Source of the DNA: Phytopythium helicoides
Lineage: Eukaryota > Oomycota > Peronosporomycetes > Pythiales > Pythiaceae
DNA: 64,000 bases
Assembly: GCA_024867545.1 (NCBI GenBank)
Contig: JANFNE010000013.1
Location: 496,001 to 560,000, forward strand
Direction of reading: 5' to 3'
Notes under the pieces: generated by a model
Seen by the model: the letters and a program-made list of their open reading frames with translations, nothing else
Databases searched by the model: none
Told to the model about the DNA's origin: nothing
Program-made: the position numbers and the translations under genes
Shown here: positions 1-12,461 of the stretch, piece after piece
Numbering within the stretch: position 1 is the stretch's first letter
How the letters are laid out: each line of letters starts with the position of its first letter

Positions 1-847
1 AAGCGCCTGCGCGAGACGCCGCGGCGGCCGCTGGCCGTCTGGGCCTTCGATGCCTCCAAGCAGATGATCGGCGCGGGCTTCGCGCACGTCGCCAACCTGC
101 TCATCGCCATCCTGCTCTACTCGTACGAGGACGCGCACGCCGACAGCGACCAGGAGGTCGACCAGTGCGCATTCTACTTCGTCAACTTCGCGCTCGACAC
201 GAGCTTCGGCGTCTTCCTCAACTTTATCTTCCTCGAGGCCTTCTCCATGCTCGCGCAGCGCTTCGGATGGGTCTCCGTCATGACGCCCGGAGACTACGGC
301 GACCCCGTGCGCGTCCGGTGCGTGCTGCTTGCTGACGACTGCTTGGCTGCAGACAGATAGCTAACCGTGCTTTCCCTGCAGGCCCTGGCTGCTGCAGCTT
401 GTGTCGTGGATCGGCGTCATCTTCACGACCAAGTTTGTCATCTCGCTCTTCATCCTGGCGCTCGAGAAGCCGCTCGGAGACTTTGCCATCTGGCTCTTCA
501 CGCCGCTACAGGCCTACCCGGACGTGGAGCTGGCCGTCGTCATGATCGCCTGCCCCTGCCTCATGAACGCGCTGCAGTTCTGGATCCAGGACAGCTTCCT
601 CAAGAAGGACGTGCGCGACGAGAGCATCCTCGTTGACGCCGCGTCGGCCTCGCCCTCGACGCTCGCAGCCACCAAGAAACTCGGCACGCCGTCGGACGAG
701 GAGACAGACGGCCGCGAGGATGAGGACGACGACGAGGCCACCACCGTCGTGGTCATCTCGGGCAAGGACAAGGGCAAGACCAAGGCTAAGAAGGACTCGG
801 AGACCAAGTCCAAGAAGGACACGGAGCTCAAGGCGACCGCTGGCTAG
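1..847 (+). CDS. STIMATE/TMEM110-like ER membrane protein (3' part)
   Basis: The reading frame is open from base 1, so the N-terminus lies outside the window. Exon 1 runs to 317. A 64-nt intron (318-381, donor GTGCGT, acceptor CCTGCAG) joins it to exon 2, giving the junction ..DPVRVRPWLLQLVSWIG... Several hydrophobic helices are visible, and the pattern FDASKQ..GAGFAHVANLLIA followed by DTSFGVFLNFI matches the STIMATE (TMEM110) family. Animal members sit at ER-plasma-membrane junctions and promote STIM-Orai calcium entry; that role is unproven in oomycetes. The cytosolic tail (about 620-847) is strongly acidic and then lysine-rich (GKDKGKTKAKK..), with a poor stop-proximal signal for any other domain. 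Family assignment is fairly secure; function is inferred from animals. Confidence 0.75.
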
Positions 848-1208
848 AGCCCGCGCCTCGACGTCATCGTGTGCGTGCGTTGTGCGTGTTGTAACGTGAC
901 TGCATAAAGAGAGCAAAGTCCGGGGCCACGGAGCCGCCGGGAGATCACCAACCGATTGTGCTTGCAATTGCGCTATCATGTGCGCTCTTTGTTTTCAATC
1001 GTGACTCTACCTACCTACTGAGTGGCCGCGCATGCCTTGCATCAGCGCGAGTCAGCTACGCGGCAAAACGCCGCTCTCTTCCCGCTGGAAACCGGCGTGC
1101 CGCGATCACCCGCTCACTCGCCTATCACAACGCCCACCGCCATCATCTAACCACCTCGTTGCTCCTTTTGTTGCATCAAAGCACATTTACATCTTCAAAA
1201 CCCGCTCG
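848..1208. other. Convergent 3' intergenic region
   Basis: This interval separates the 3' ends of the STIMATE-like gene (+) and the giant myosin gene (-). It holds a possible polyadenylation-like TAATAA/AATAAA-type AT content only weakly (CATAAAG at about 903). I see no coding potential or RNA gene in it. Confidence 0.4.
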
Positions 1209-4200
1209 CTAGTTCTTGCGTCGGAGGAACAGCAGGAGACCCGTGGCGACAGTGCCGAGCATCACGGCGCCCACGGCCGCCAGCACCGTCACGTTGTTGT
1301 TCGAGCCAAACGAAAAACGGTCTGACTTGGAGCTCCGCTTGCTCTTCTTCTTGCGTCGCAGGCGCCGCTTACGCTCCGCCTCGTCCTCCGAGCTCTCATC
1401 CGACTCGGACGGCTCCGATGGCTCCGACTCAATGTCTTCGTCCACCTTGGTGAGCTTGCGTCGGCGCGGCTTGCTCTTGTCGCCGCCCGAGGCATTCGAC
1501 GATGCTGCCGACGAAGCGGCCGACACGCCCGACACTGCAGACACGACACTTCCGCCGCCCGCCTCACGCTTGATCACGTCGACCAGCAGCACGAGCCGCT
1601 TCCAGCCCGCGCGCTTGGCCATCGTCACCGCCTCGATCAAACTCTCGTCAGACGTCAGCAGTGCCAGATCGCCGTCGTCGTCCTCGTACTTGACACGCAC
1701 TTCGTCGCCCGGTGCGACCGCCATCTTGGACCGCACCTGCTCAAATAGCACCGCAATCGAGTCGTAGCGACACATGATGCGGTGGTAATGGCCCTGCGCG
1801 CGGTCGCTCACCTTGAAGATGAACGCTTCCTCCGTCATCTGGCGCATCATCACGCTCGTGCTCGTCGTCTGTGCTGCACTGATGACCGACACGCTCTCGC
1901 CCAGCTCGGCGTACGCTGACGCAGAGGCCGAGTAGCGACCACCGACAGCCGAGCCACCGCCACCCATGCCCACAGCACTCGGGTTGGACACGCTGCGGAA
2001 CTCGCTACGCTCGAATTCCTCGATCGTACCGACCGAGTGGGCGTCATCCATGTCGTATATCCCCGCGGCCTCGTCTTGCAAGTTCAACGCTGTCTGCCAG
2101 AACTGGCGCCAGTCGCCGTTGTTACCCGCCGACGAGTTTGAGAACTGGCCGTAGCTCAAGCAGAGCACATCCGCCATGCCAAAGATCTCCCCGAACTCTG
2201 TCAGAACAGGCATGAAAAGCTGCCCTGCGTCGTGCATGAGGCGCAGACCATCCAGGATGCGCGCATCCGGGCGAAGGAACTCCGGGTCGAACGTCATGAC
2301 ATCCTCCACAGCTGTCGTCTCGGCTGAAAGACCCTTCGCCACAAGCTTCCGGAGCAGATCCTTGGGCGTCACCATACCGCGCACTTCGTTGTCCTCAAGC
2401 ACGATCGCCGCCTTCTTGGTGACCGCCATCATCTTGGCGGCAGCAGCGACTGTCGTGCCCTTGTCCACCACGGGCGGCTTAGCCTCACCGTCCAGGGCCA
2501 GTGCCACAGTCGGACGAACCATCTTCTCCATCATCGGGCCGAGAAGTCGGTGCAGCGAAGTACCAGCACCACCGAGGTCGCGCGAGAACTCGCTTGCCGC
2601 CGTCTCCGTTGACTGCTGGACGCTTTCCATGCAGTTGATGGCGTCGTACAGACACTTGGAAATGTCCAGCATGCCCTGTACCGTACCATCAGCAGCGTTG
2701 AGCACCGGCAAGTGCTTGAAACGGCCCTCAAGCATCTTGGTGATGGCTTCGATAGCCTGGTCATCCGACCGGACGCAGCTCGGGTTGACTGTCATAACAT
2801 CAGCCACCGTGCAGATCTCCGGGTCGATGTCCTGAGCAAGCACACGTCGAGTGATGTCCGTGTCCGTCAAGATACCGCGAAGCTCGCCAATTTCGTTCGT
2901 CACCACCACGGCTTCCACGCGCGCATGCCGCATTCGTTGCGCAGCCTCCGCAACCGTGATGAACTCGTCGATGCGAGTCACTTGGCGAGGACGCAGCTTG
3001 GACACCGGGCGAAGCGCACCCTCCGCTTCACGGCGAGCTGTCGATCCTCTGGACGACGCCGTATGACTGCGGCTCCGACCCATTCGTCGAGCTCGCGATG
3101 CGCGTGAACCGGTGACACTGTGTCCAACGCTCATAACTTCGCTGCGCTCGTCGTCGGTCTTTGCGAGTGCAAGCGACACATCCCAGAACGAGTGCCAGTC
3201 CGCCTCACCGCCCTCCGCTGCAGCATTGTGCGCAAACGTGCCATAGCAGAGTGACAGCACGTCGACCATACCCACGATCGTACCGGCCTCGTCGACAACG
3301 GGAAGGTGGAGGAACTTGTGCTCATGCATCACGTGCATTGCATCCACTAGCGTCGTCGATGGCAAGACAGTCTCGGGGTTCGGCGTCATAACCTCGCCAA
3401 CAGTTGTCATGGCCGCATCAAGACCGGCGCCAATGACGCGCAGCAGCAAGTCCTTGGGAGTGAACACACCAATGAGCCGCTTGCCGACCGTCGATCCAAC
3501 CATGTTCTCGTACGAGTCCATCGAGGACCGATCCGGCTCAAGGTCTTCAATGATGAGCGCACCCTTGCGCGACGCCGACATCTGGCGAGCGACCTCCATA
3601 ACCGTGTCGTGCTCCCGCACGAGCGGCGGAAGCGTCTCATTCTCCAGGATCGAATCCAGAGTCGGCGAAAGCATCTTGTCAACCATGGGGCCGACCAACT
3701 GCTGCAGCGTGCCCTGATTGTTGGCAAGTCCAGATGCCAGAAGCTGCTTCTCCAAGCGCTCGCGAATAGCGCCGCTAGAAGATTGCATCGCCTTTTCCAG
3801 ACGCGTGATGGCGTCGTACAGGCACTTCTGGATGCGCAGCATACCAGCGACCATCCCCTGGGGATCAATGACTGGAAGATGACGGAATTTACCCTCCAGC
3901 ATCATGTACATGGCGTCCATTGCACTGTCACGCTCGTCAACAAACTGCGGGTTAGGAGTCATCGCGTCCAGAACGCTGATGTAGTTCGGGTCGTTACCCA
4001 GCGCCACAACGCGACGCGTCACGTCCGTGTCCGTCAGAATACCCAGCAGCGCGCCATCGCGAGAGATCACGAGCGCAGCATCTGCATGAGTCAAACTCAT
4101 CTCTTTGGCCGCGTCAGCAACAGTGTACGCATCAGAAATGGTCACCGACTTGGATGGTCGCAACTTGGACACAGGTCGCACATCTCCTGTCGCCAAGTTA

Positions 4201-7200
4201 GCGCGGCGCATCACCTTCTCATGGTGACTGGGAGCGCTGCTACCTCCGCGGTTGAGCGAGAAGTTGCTGCGGAAGCTATGCACCGACGAAGTGTCGTCGT
4301 CATCGTCAGCAGCCTCAAATGACGCGTTCCAGAATGTGCGCCAGTCACTCGGACTTCCCTTCGCAAACGTGCCGTAGCTCAGCGACAGAACGTCGACAAG
4401 GCCAATCGCTTGGAGGCTTCCCTCCGATTGCAGCACAGTCAGATACAGAGTCTTCTGGTCGTGCATCGTGTGCATTGCGTCAATGACAGAGGTGGCACCG
4501 TAAATGGTTGGTGCGTGCTCCTGCATGACCTCGCAGACCGGAGTCGTCTGCACAGGAAGTCCTCGAGCAAGAACCCTCTCGAGCATATCCTTGGGCGTAA
4601 ACAGACCAAAGTATTGACCGCGGTTGCTCACGACCAGCGCAGCCTTCTTCGTCGCGGCCATTTGCTTCGACACCTCGTACACAGACGTGTACGGCTGCAC
4701 ACGAGGCGGCTCGATACCCTCGCCATCCAGCACACTCTTGACGTCCGGGGAGAACATCTTGTTGACCATCGAGCCAAGAAGCTGCTGCACATTCGCGCGA
4801 CCAGCACCACGCCCACGCATCTCCTTCTCGAGGGATTGTTTCAGTGCAGCGGATGACTGCTCCGACTTCTCCATCTTCCGGATGGCATCATAGAGACACT
4901 TGCCAATGTTGAGGATACCGACAACGGGTCCATCCTTCTCGACGACAGGAAGATGACGGAACTTGCCTTCCAGCATCCGAATCAATGCATCGATAGCAGA
5001 ATCCTCCATTGACACAAACGTCGGGTCCCGCGTCATCACGTCGCCCACCAAAGTCGATTCAACCGGTAGGTTCTCCGACACAACACGGCGCGTGAGGTCC
5101 GTGTCCGTGATAATACCCGTCAGAAGCCCTTCGTCCGAAACGACCAGCACAGAGTCTGAGTGAGTGCGGCCCATCAAGCGAGACAGCTCTGACACAGTCG
5201 TCGACTCCGTGACCGTCAGCACCTTTGATGGACGAAGTTGAGCAACCGTACGGTTTGCCTCTTGCGGTGCCACCTTGGACAGCGTCTTGCGCTGGCGTTT
5301 GCTGCTTCCTGCAACGCTTGTAGTCGTCGGCTGGTCCAACTGGAGAGCAACGTTCCAGAACTCTTGCATTTGCTCGCGGTTCTCGCCGTAGATTGCGTCG
5401 ATCGTACCGTAGCTGAGAGAAAGCACATCCACAAGACCGATGACCTCACTCGAGTCTTCCACAAGTACGGGCAGATTCAGGCACTGCGAATCGTGGATGA
5501 TGTGCAGCGCGTCCAGAACCGAGGTCGATGGCGTTGCAAACTCCGGGTCATTGAGCATAACTTCTTCCACATACGTCGAGTATGGATCCAGCGACTTCGC
5601 AATCACATTCATGACGAGCTCATTCGGCGAGAATGTACCCACAAGACGGTCGATGTACAGGTCGTCCACAACAAGCACGGCCTTCTTCGCAGTTGCCATT
5701 GCCTTTACCGCCTCGCTCACGATCGTCGATCGAGTGACGCGCGGGGCTGGTGCCACGCCAGTTTTCTCATCGTTCTCAAGGATGTTTGTGATTGTTGGAG
5801 AAGCTAGCTTCTGAAGCATCGGACCCAGGAGCTGGTTGACTGCTGCACCCTTCTTCTCTAGTGATGCCTTGAGCTGCTCGCTGGAGTTCGTCGCATGCTC
5901 CAAACGCTTGGAAACGTCGTAGATGCAGCGACCAATGTTTAGCACACCAGCGATGGCGCCATTGTCCACAACCGGCAAATGACGGAAATGACCGTCTTGC
6001 ATGGTCAGCAGAGCATCAATTGCATTATCTGAAGGTGCGACGTACTGGATGTCGCGTGTCATGACTGAGCTGATGGCTGTGTCTGCAGGCGACAGATCCG
6101 CGGCCAGTACTCGGCGACAAATATCAGTATCCGTCAGAATACCAGCCAGGCCGCCGGCTTCGTCCACAGCAAGGAGGGCATCAGACCGCTTCTGCATCAT
6201 CAACGTGGCAGCATCGAACACAGACGCGTTCTCTGAAATCGTGAGAGCAGGAGAGGGCCGCAGACTTGATACGGGGCGGATATTGATCTCGTTGTCGCGG
6301 TCCTTCCGCTGACGAGCCTTGCTAGTGATTGACGAGGCCGACTTGGCCGAGATCGATTTACCGGAAATCGACTTGCCAGACACAGACCCCGTGTCATCGA
6401 AGTCATTGTCGAGCGCAGCGCTGAAGAAACGACCGAGCTCGCGCGACTCACTCTGACCAAAAGACGCCAAGCTAAGCGAGAGAACGTCTGCCACACCGAA
6501 GATCTCGCCAGTGCCCGGAGAAACCACGGGCAGGTTCAAGAAACGGCCGTCATGCATAATGTGGAATGCATCAAGCACGGTCGTGTCAGGAGGGGCCGAC
6601 TCTGGGTTCGTCGTCATAACCTCGCCAACCGTCGTGGCATACACATCGAGATCCGCCGCAATCACGCGAGTCAGCAAGTCCTTCGGTGTGAAGATACCAA
6701 TGAGTTCCATAGGCTCGGTATCCGAAACCACGAGCGCAGGCTTCTTCGTCGCAGCCATGTGCTCTGTCACTTCATAGACGGAAACATGTTCGTACACAAG
6801 CGGGGCCTGAGGTTCACCAGGAGCAGACAGAACATCGCGAAGCGACGGTGACAGCATCTTCTCCAGCATCCCACGAAGCAGAGCATTGGCGTTACCAAGC
6901 TCTTGCTGAAGTGACGACGACATACTTTCAATACGGCGAATCGCATCATTCAAGCACTTGGCAACATTCAGCAGACCAACAATGCTCCCATCGCTTCCGA
7001 CCACCGGAAGGTGACGGAACTTCCCGCTCAGCATTGTGTCGAGGGCATCCACGGCACTGTCATCCACGCTGACGCATGTTGGGTTTGGAGTCATCACAGA
7101 ACCAATGACGGTTGTCGTTGGGTCAAGACCTTGAGAAACCACGCGCCGAGCAGTGTCCGTATCCGAGAAGATACCGGTGAGACCACCTTCCCAATTCGTA

Positions 7201-10200
7201 ACAAGGACCGCAGCGACACGACTTGACTTCATGATCTTCGCCGCCTCGGCAATTGTTGCATCCTCCGTCACGGTCACAGCCTTGGCAGGGCGGAGGCGCG
7301 CTACAGTTCGCGTCGCGTCAGTTGTTGCTGTTCCTGTTGTTGACGCTGTCGATTGCTTCTTGAGCTTTGACATGTTGGAAGCGCCAGATACAGCCGATCG
7401 CGCAAACGACTGGGCTGACACGGCAGAACTATTTGATCCTGATCGCGGGCGTCGCGGCTCGACGGGTGGCTTTGCCGGCAAAACTCCAGCGCCAATAATT
7501 GGCTTGGAAGGTGCACGGGAAAGAGCTGGCCCGGGAGCCGGTGTGCTCGGCTTGGCTGTGGTGATTGGCTTCGACACTGAAGGGGCTGGCTTCGTGACAG
7601 TTGTGGTAGTAACCTTCGTCGTCGTCACGGTCGAGGTTGCGGCTGCTGGCGCAGGGCGAGTGACTTGGTTTGTGCCATTGGTACCGCCAATGGTCGGCCC
7701 CTTGCGAACTGGCGACGGCTGACGCCGCTGGCGGGGAGAGGTAGCAGGCACGCGGGCCGCTGGGTTGATACCAGCAAGTGCAGCCGGAGCTGACACGGGT
7801 GCATTGATTGCCAGTTGCGGCTGAGAGCCAACAGAGGGGGCAGGTGACACACGACCATCAGTTGGGGCCTCTGGAAGCTCAGGCGAAGGCTCTGGCTTCA
7901 GTGGAGGCGACTCAGTCTTGAACTTTGCACGCCGCTTCTTGAGGACGTCAATGTCCTTTTGGACTTGTGCGCACTTGTCAAACTCCTTGCGCTGCATGAG
8001 AGAGGCAATCTCGGCATTAAGACGCTCGATCTCAGCATCCAACTCTTGAGGGGTCTGCTTCTTCTTGCGAGCCGTCACTAGCTTGTCGAGGTCGTTCTGG
8101 AGCATTCCGCACTTCTCAAAGTCGCGCGCTGCCATAGCCTCCGAGATGGAGTTCTCGACGGCGTGGATCCGCTCGTCCAGTTCCTCCGGCTCGAGCTCGT
8201 TCAGATCCTCCTTGACATTCTTGCGAGCCTCCTGAAGCTCTTCTAGCTGCTTCTGGAGCTCAGCGCATCGCGCAAACTGCTTCTGTTGCGCTGCTTGCTC
8301 CATATCGTCGTTCAGCTGCTTGATCGCAGCGTCAATCTCCTTGGCCGTGCGCACCTTCTTTCTTGCCTCCACAATAACCTCAAGGTCCTTCTGAAGGTTA
8401 GAACACAGCTCGAATTGCTTGTTACGAGCCGCCTGCGCGATAGCCTCCTCCATCTCTGAAATCTTGATATCAAGCTCCTTCGGGCCAAGACCTTCGAAGG
8501 GATGGAGCAGGTTCTTCTTGCGCACGAGGTAGCCTCGAGCCAGCGCCTGGACCTTGACGGCTTGTTCGTTTTGAACCCGGAACTCCGCCAGACGCGTCTG
8601 GTACTTAGCCATGGCCACACGCATACGCAGCACATTCATCAACTTGTAAGCACTGCGACGCAGCTTTGCAAGCTTCCTCTTGGCCGTGAACTGGCGTGCC
8701 TTTGCCTGGATCTTGATCGCAGCCTCATTGCGCTTCATATTGCGTGCCCAGCGCTGGAGAGTGCGCGCTGCGGCCTTGCTCCGAAGAACTTCCAATTTGC
8801 GAAGCTTGAAAGCAACCGTACGCTTCAGGAACACCTTTGTCTTTCCGAGCTGCCACTGGTCCTTGCCGGCACCAAGCATGGTCGAAATCTCCTCAATGAG
8901 CTCGCCAACGTTCTCGGCCTCGGGTGCAAGCGCCTGGTAGTCGTAGAAGAACACGTCGTGATCCTCACGCAGTGCGAAACCACGCTGACGAATCTGAATG
9001 GCTTCCATCATGCCGGAGTACTTTAGCTGCCGAGCACAGTCCACATCATTCAGCTCGTTCGGACGCTTGAACTCGTTCGGCTTGATACACCGCACATATC
9101 GGGGGTTGGCGAGCGAAATCTTGTTCATCAGCTCCTGCAACTGATGACGGAACTGTGCGCTCACCGACACTTCGCGCAGGTTGCGCGATTTGTTGCCGCC
9201 GCCGCCGCCGCCACCACCAGCCTTGTTCTCTGATGGACGACGAGAGAACGACTCCTGTTGGCGTTTCGTGTTGCCTGGAATCGCCTCGATCGACTGCACG
9301 CTCAGGTTGAAGATGCTGCGCAGCCAGTCGCTCTCGGACTGACGGATGAGCTCCTTCATGTCGTCGTTCAGCGTCTCGTTGTTCTTGTCGTTGAAGCCGC
9401 TCGCGTCGTAGATAACCTCCCCAGCGTAGTGCCGAATGCCAAAGTTGATGTGCGCATCGACCTTGGGGTGCACATAGAAGTCGTTTTGCGGCTTGGCAGT
9501 CGTTCCGCCTGCGGAGCTACGCCCGAAGGCTGCATGAAGGGAGGCGACAAACTTCTTGTTGGCCTCATCACCCTTGAGTCGCCACTGGTCGTCGAGCGTG
9601 ATAAAGATGCCCGGCTTCCCGGCGACTTTGCTCTCGATGAGGTCGAGGCACTGCTGGTTGTCGCTGAACTCGATGTGCGTCCAGTCAATACCCTCCTTCG
9701 TGTACTCCTCCTGCTCCACCTCGAGCATGTGCTGGTTGAAGTGTCGTTGCAGCTTCTCATTTGCGTAATTGATGCAGAGCTGCTCAAAGGTGTTCCACTC
9801 GAACTTCTCGAAGCCGTAGATATCGAGCACACCGATGAAGCCCCACTTGTCTTGCGATCGAGAAATTGTGCGGTTCAGCTCCTTGACGAGCCACAAAAAC
9901 AGCGACGAGTAGATCGCCTTTGCAAGTGCGTCACGCTTGTCGCGAACTTGCTCGACATTCTGCTGCTGCACAATCACCTTGCCTCCGACGTGCAGCTGGC
10001 GCGTCAGCAGTGCTCGTTGCAGTGCATCCACTTTGACGGAAAGGAGCGACGCCACGATTTCGAGCGTTGCTCCTGCGTTTCCGCCAACAGTCACGCAAAC
10101 CTCGTTCTCGACGCCAAACTGCAGGTTGCCAACGTGCAGCACGGCAGCAAGCAGCTCAAACACCTTTTCTTGGCGCTGCTCGTCGATACCGATGCTCGAC

Positions 10201-11255
10201 ATGCACATTCTGGTAGTAGCAAACTCCTCGCCATCGTCACTGCAGAAATGGATTAGTCTACGGCAGCCAAGCTTGAGCGACTACATTCGCAATGAGACGT
10301 ACCAAAGCGGACGCGTGAAGCACTGACTCTTGCGCAAATACTCGTAGTCCTCGGGGGTCTGCAAGCGCAGCTTTTCGCGCAAGTCATTGTCCGCTCCAGC
10401 CAACAGCTGCATGACACCACCATTCAGTCAGGACATGCATCCATCGCAACAAGCATTCCGAGTTGCAAGTGGCAACGCACCTGATAGAAAATGTGGTAGT
10501 TGCGCTCGCCGACGCTCTGCGAGACGATGCGCGTCTTTTCGAGCAGGAAGTTCATGATCTCGGCGCCGACGATCTTGCCGTGGTGGTCGAACTGGATCTC
10601 GATGAACTTTCCAAACCGACTCGAGTTGTCGTTGCGCAGTGTCTTGGCGTTGCCGAACGACTCGAGCAGCGGGTTGGAGTCTAGCACTCGCTCCTCGAGG
10701 CGGCCGAGCGCGCGCGAGACGGATCCGTTGGTGGTTGCCTGGCTGGCGACCACGCTCTCCAGGTCTCCAGGCGACTTTCGGTAGCTGGTGGCGCGCGCGA
10801 GGTACTGCATGATGATCTTGGTGGTCTCGGTCTTGCCTGCGCCGCTCTCTCCGCTGATGATGATACTCTGATTCGCAGGGGTCGAGCGCGCCGCCGCTGA
10901 TGAGCTGCGTGTAGGCGTGGTCTGCGAGCGCGAAAACGTGTGGCGGCAGCAGGCCCATGGCCTTTCCGTAGTACTCTGCCATCTTCTTCTCCCCGAAGGT
11001 CGCGTCGAGCTTCTTGTAGGGGTTGATGGCAATCAGGATGGGGCCGACGTACGTGTAGATGAGGTTGCTCTCGTATCGTCGGCGCAGGTTCTCGAGCAGC
11101 GAGTGCTCCGACAGGTCGGACATCTGCAAAATGTCCTCGAACGAGGCGGCCGCGCCGCCGTCCGGCGCGCTCTCCTCGTCCTGCTGCTTCTTCTTCATCT
11201 TGGCGCGCAGCAGGCGCTCCTTGCGCGTGGCGCCGCCCTGGCGCCGCATGGCCAT
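1209..11255 (-). CDS. Giant myosin with IQ, UVR-like, ~20 CBS, PB1 and C-terminal TM anchor
   Basis: Actin-based motor gene in three visible exons: 11255-10481, 10406-10303 and 10239-1209, with introns 10407-10480 and 10240-10302 (donors GTGCGT and GTACGT). The P-loop [10 protein letters not shown], switch region [10 protein letters not shown], relay [20 protein letters not shown] and actin-binding RCIKPN motifs show a complete motor. IQ-type helices ([21 protein letters not shown]) follow, then four repeats of about 42 residues with an ELD..I..L..A...FEKCA.LQ.DL pattern, a proline-rich linker, five units each of four CBS motifs, a PB1 domain ([16 protein letters not shown]), a KR/acidic stretch, and a hydrophobic C-terminal segment ending in LFLRRKN. 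The protein would be about 3,300 residues. One extra C in the CCCC at 10878-10881 breaks the frame just before the P-loop; removing it gives [18 protein letters not shown]. Motor identity is certain; class and cargo are unknown. Confidence 0.93.
2130..7310 (-). repeat. Five tandem quadruple-CBS units inside the myosin tail
   Basis: Each unit opens with a version of [11 protein letters not shown](I/V), then two CBS motifs ending in a GKFRHLPVV segment. A linker with LL(G)PM..KM.SP follows, then two more CBS motifs carrying [24 protein letters not shown] and DVLSLSYG. Five units are seen, so about 20 CBS motifs in total, or ten Bateman modules. CBS pairs in other proteins bind adenosine nucleotides and act as regulatory switches; ligand binding here is inferred. 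The second and fourth CBS of each unit are the best conserved. Confidence 0.88.
7915..8495 (-). repeat. Four UVR-like ~42-residue coiled-coil repeats
   Basis: Four back-to-back copies begin with KELDIKI, KEIDAAI, EELDERI and QELDAEI, and each continues with a heptad helix, then F(E/A/D)(K/L/R)C..LQK(D)L and a basic turn. The pattern resembles the UVR motif helical hairpin. Every copy keeps one cysteine at the same position. The copies follow the IQ helices, so they probably extend the lever arm or make a contact surface. Confidence 0.7.
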
Positions 11256-11715
11256 CGGCTCGCGCGCTCTCTCGCTCTCTCTCTCTGTCGGCGCGGCGAG
11301 AGCCCAACGCAGCCGACTGCTGCGCGGTTCGGCGCTCTCGCGGGGGGAAACTCGGCCGCCGGCTGCCCGTGCGGCGCGTGCGGTTCCCGCGTCGAGTCGA
11401 GTGATGGAGAAGGGGGTGGGGTGGTCTGATGTTGGTCTAGGGTGCGTGCAGCCCCAGGCGAATAAAACCTCGCTTCGTCAACACCCCGCGCGAGTGACGC
11501 CGATCTTCCGCGGGAGACTCAACGAATTCGCGCCCGCGCAGCTGCCGAGTAAGGGAGCGCACAGCTGGCGGGAAGCGAGGGGCGCAACGACGGCGCGACG
11601 CGCGCGCGCACGAGCATACTGAGCGCCAGAGAGCGGCCCCTCCGCGACGGCTGTTCGCAAAGCGGCAACCTGCCCCGACTTAGTGACGTGCGTAGCCATG
11701 TGAGCCAACGAGCTG

Positions 11716-11746
<31 letters not shown>

Positions 11747-12461
11747 CCTGCGCATGATGCTCGCGGCTCCATTTCGATGACCCTCGCCGCCACTTGGCCA
11801 CACTATGAGCCGCGCGCGGGCGGCTGCGCCAAGAGACACGAGCGCCACCGGCAGAGAAACGCACGGGCACCGGTGGCCCACGCGGCCCAGGCGAGCGCAG
11901 CGACCGGCGGAAACCGCGAGCTCCGGCGCATTGTCGAGGCCGGTGGCGCTGCAGGCGGGCGGATTGCGGTCGGGCCGACGGTCGGGCAGATGACGCCAAG
12001 CAGCGCGCGATCGCACGTGCGTTTGGTGGGTAACGCGGCGCGCACGGGTCCATATGGACGTTTGGCACGGCGCGATACGACGCTTGCCGAGGTGGCGGCG
12101 GTGGTGGTGGTGCGTCGCGGAGCCTTACGACTGGACGCTGCGTCGTCCGTCGCTCTGTGACAGATGCCAGAGCGACTGCCAACGGAGCAAGGCTGTGCGC
12201 AAAGATACTCTCGTGGCCAAGTGAAGCGCAGTCGCATTCCTGTCGTTCGGGGCGACCTGCCACGCCATGCATCTGATTGTCTGTACTACGGAGGATATGC
12301 ACTCGGCTGCTGCGCCTTGCAGCGTCCGTCGCGGAAGCGGTTGGCTGTCGGGTGGTGACGCTCGCGTCCGCAACGCGTGCAATGCAACGCGCTAGCAGCT
12401 CTTGATTGATCTGCTCGCTGCCGTCGGCAGCAAGGAGCATCGCATCCTAGCGCTCGCTGGA
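11256..12461. other. GC-rich intergenic region upstream of the myosin
   Basis: About 1.2 kb separates the myosin start codon from the 3' end of TM9SF. It contains a 28-T homopolymer and GC-rich sequence with long overlapping open frames on both strands. None of these shows family-like motifs, so I treat them as compositional. The myosin promoter should lie here. Confidence 0.5.
11719..11746 (+). repeat. 28-base poly(T) tract
   Basis: An uninterrupted run of T (A on the minus strand) lies in GC-rich DNA about 460 bp upstream of the myosin ATG. It could be the poly(A) scar of a retroposed insertion on the minus strand or a simple sequence tract. No retroposed gene body is recognisable beside it. 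Confidence 0.95.

Noticed and set aside
9258..10256. A 332-codon open frame on the plus strand
   Set aside because: It is the complement of the myosin motor exons, which have unambiguous motifs; the plus-strand frame has no family-like pattern.
11478..12440. Long minus-strand frames in the myosin upstream region
   Set aside because: Arg/Ala/Pro-rich translations without motifs, overlapping other open frames on both strands; typical of GC-rich non-coding DNA, and interrupted by the poly(T) tract read as poly-Lys.
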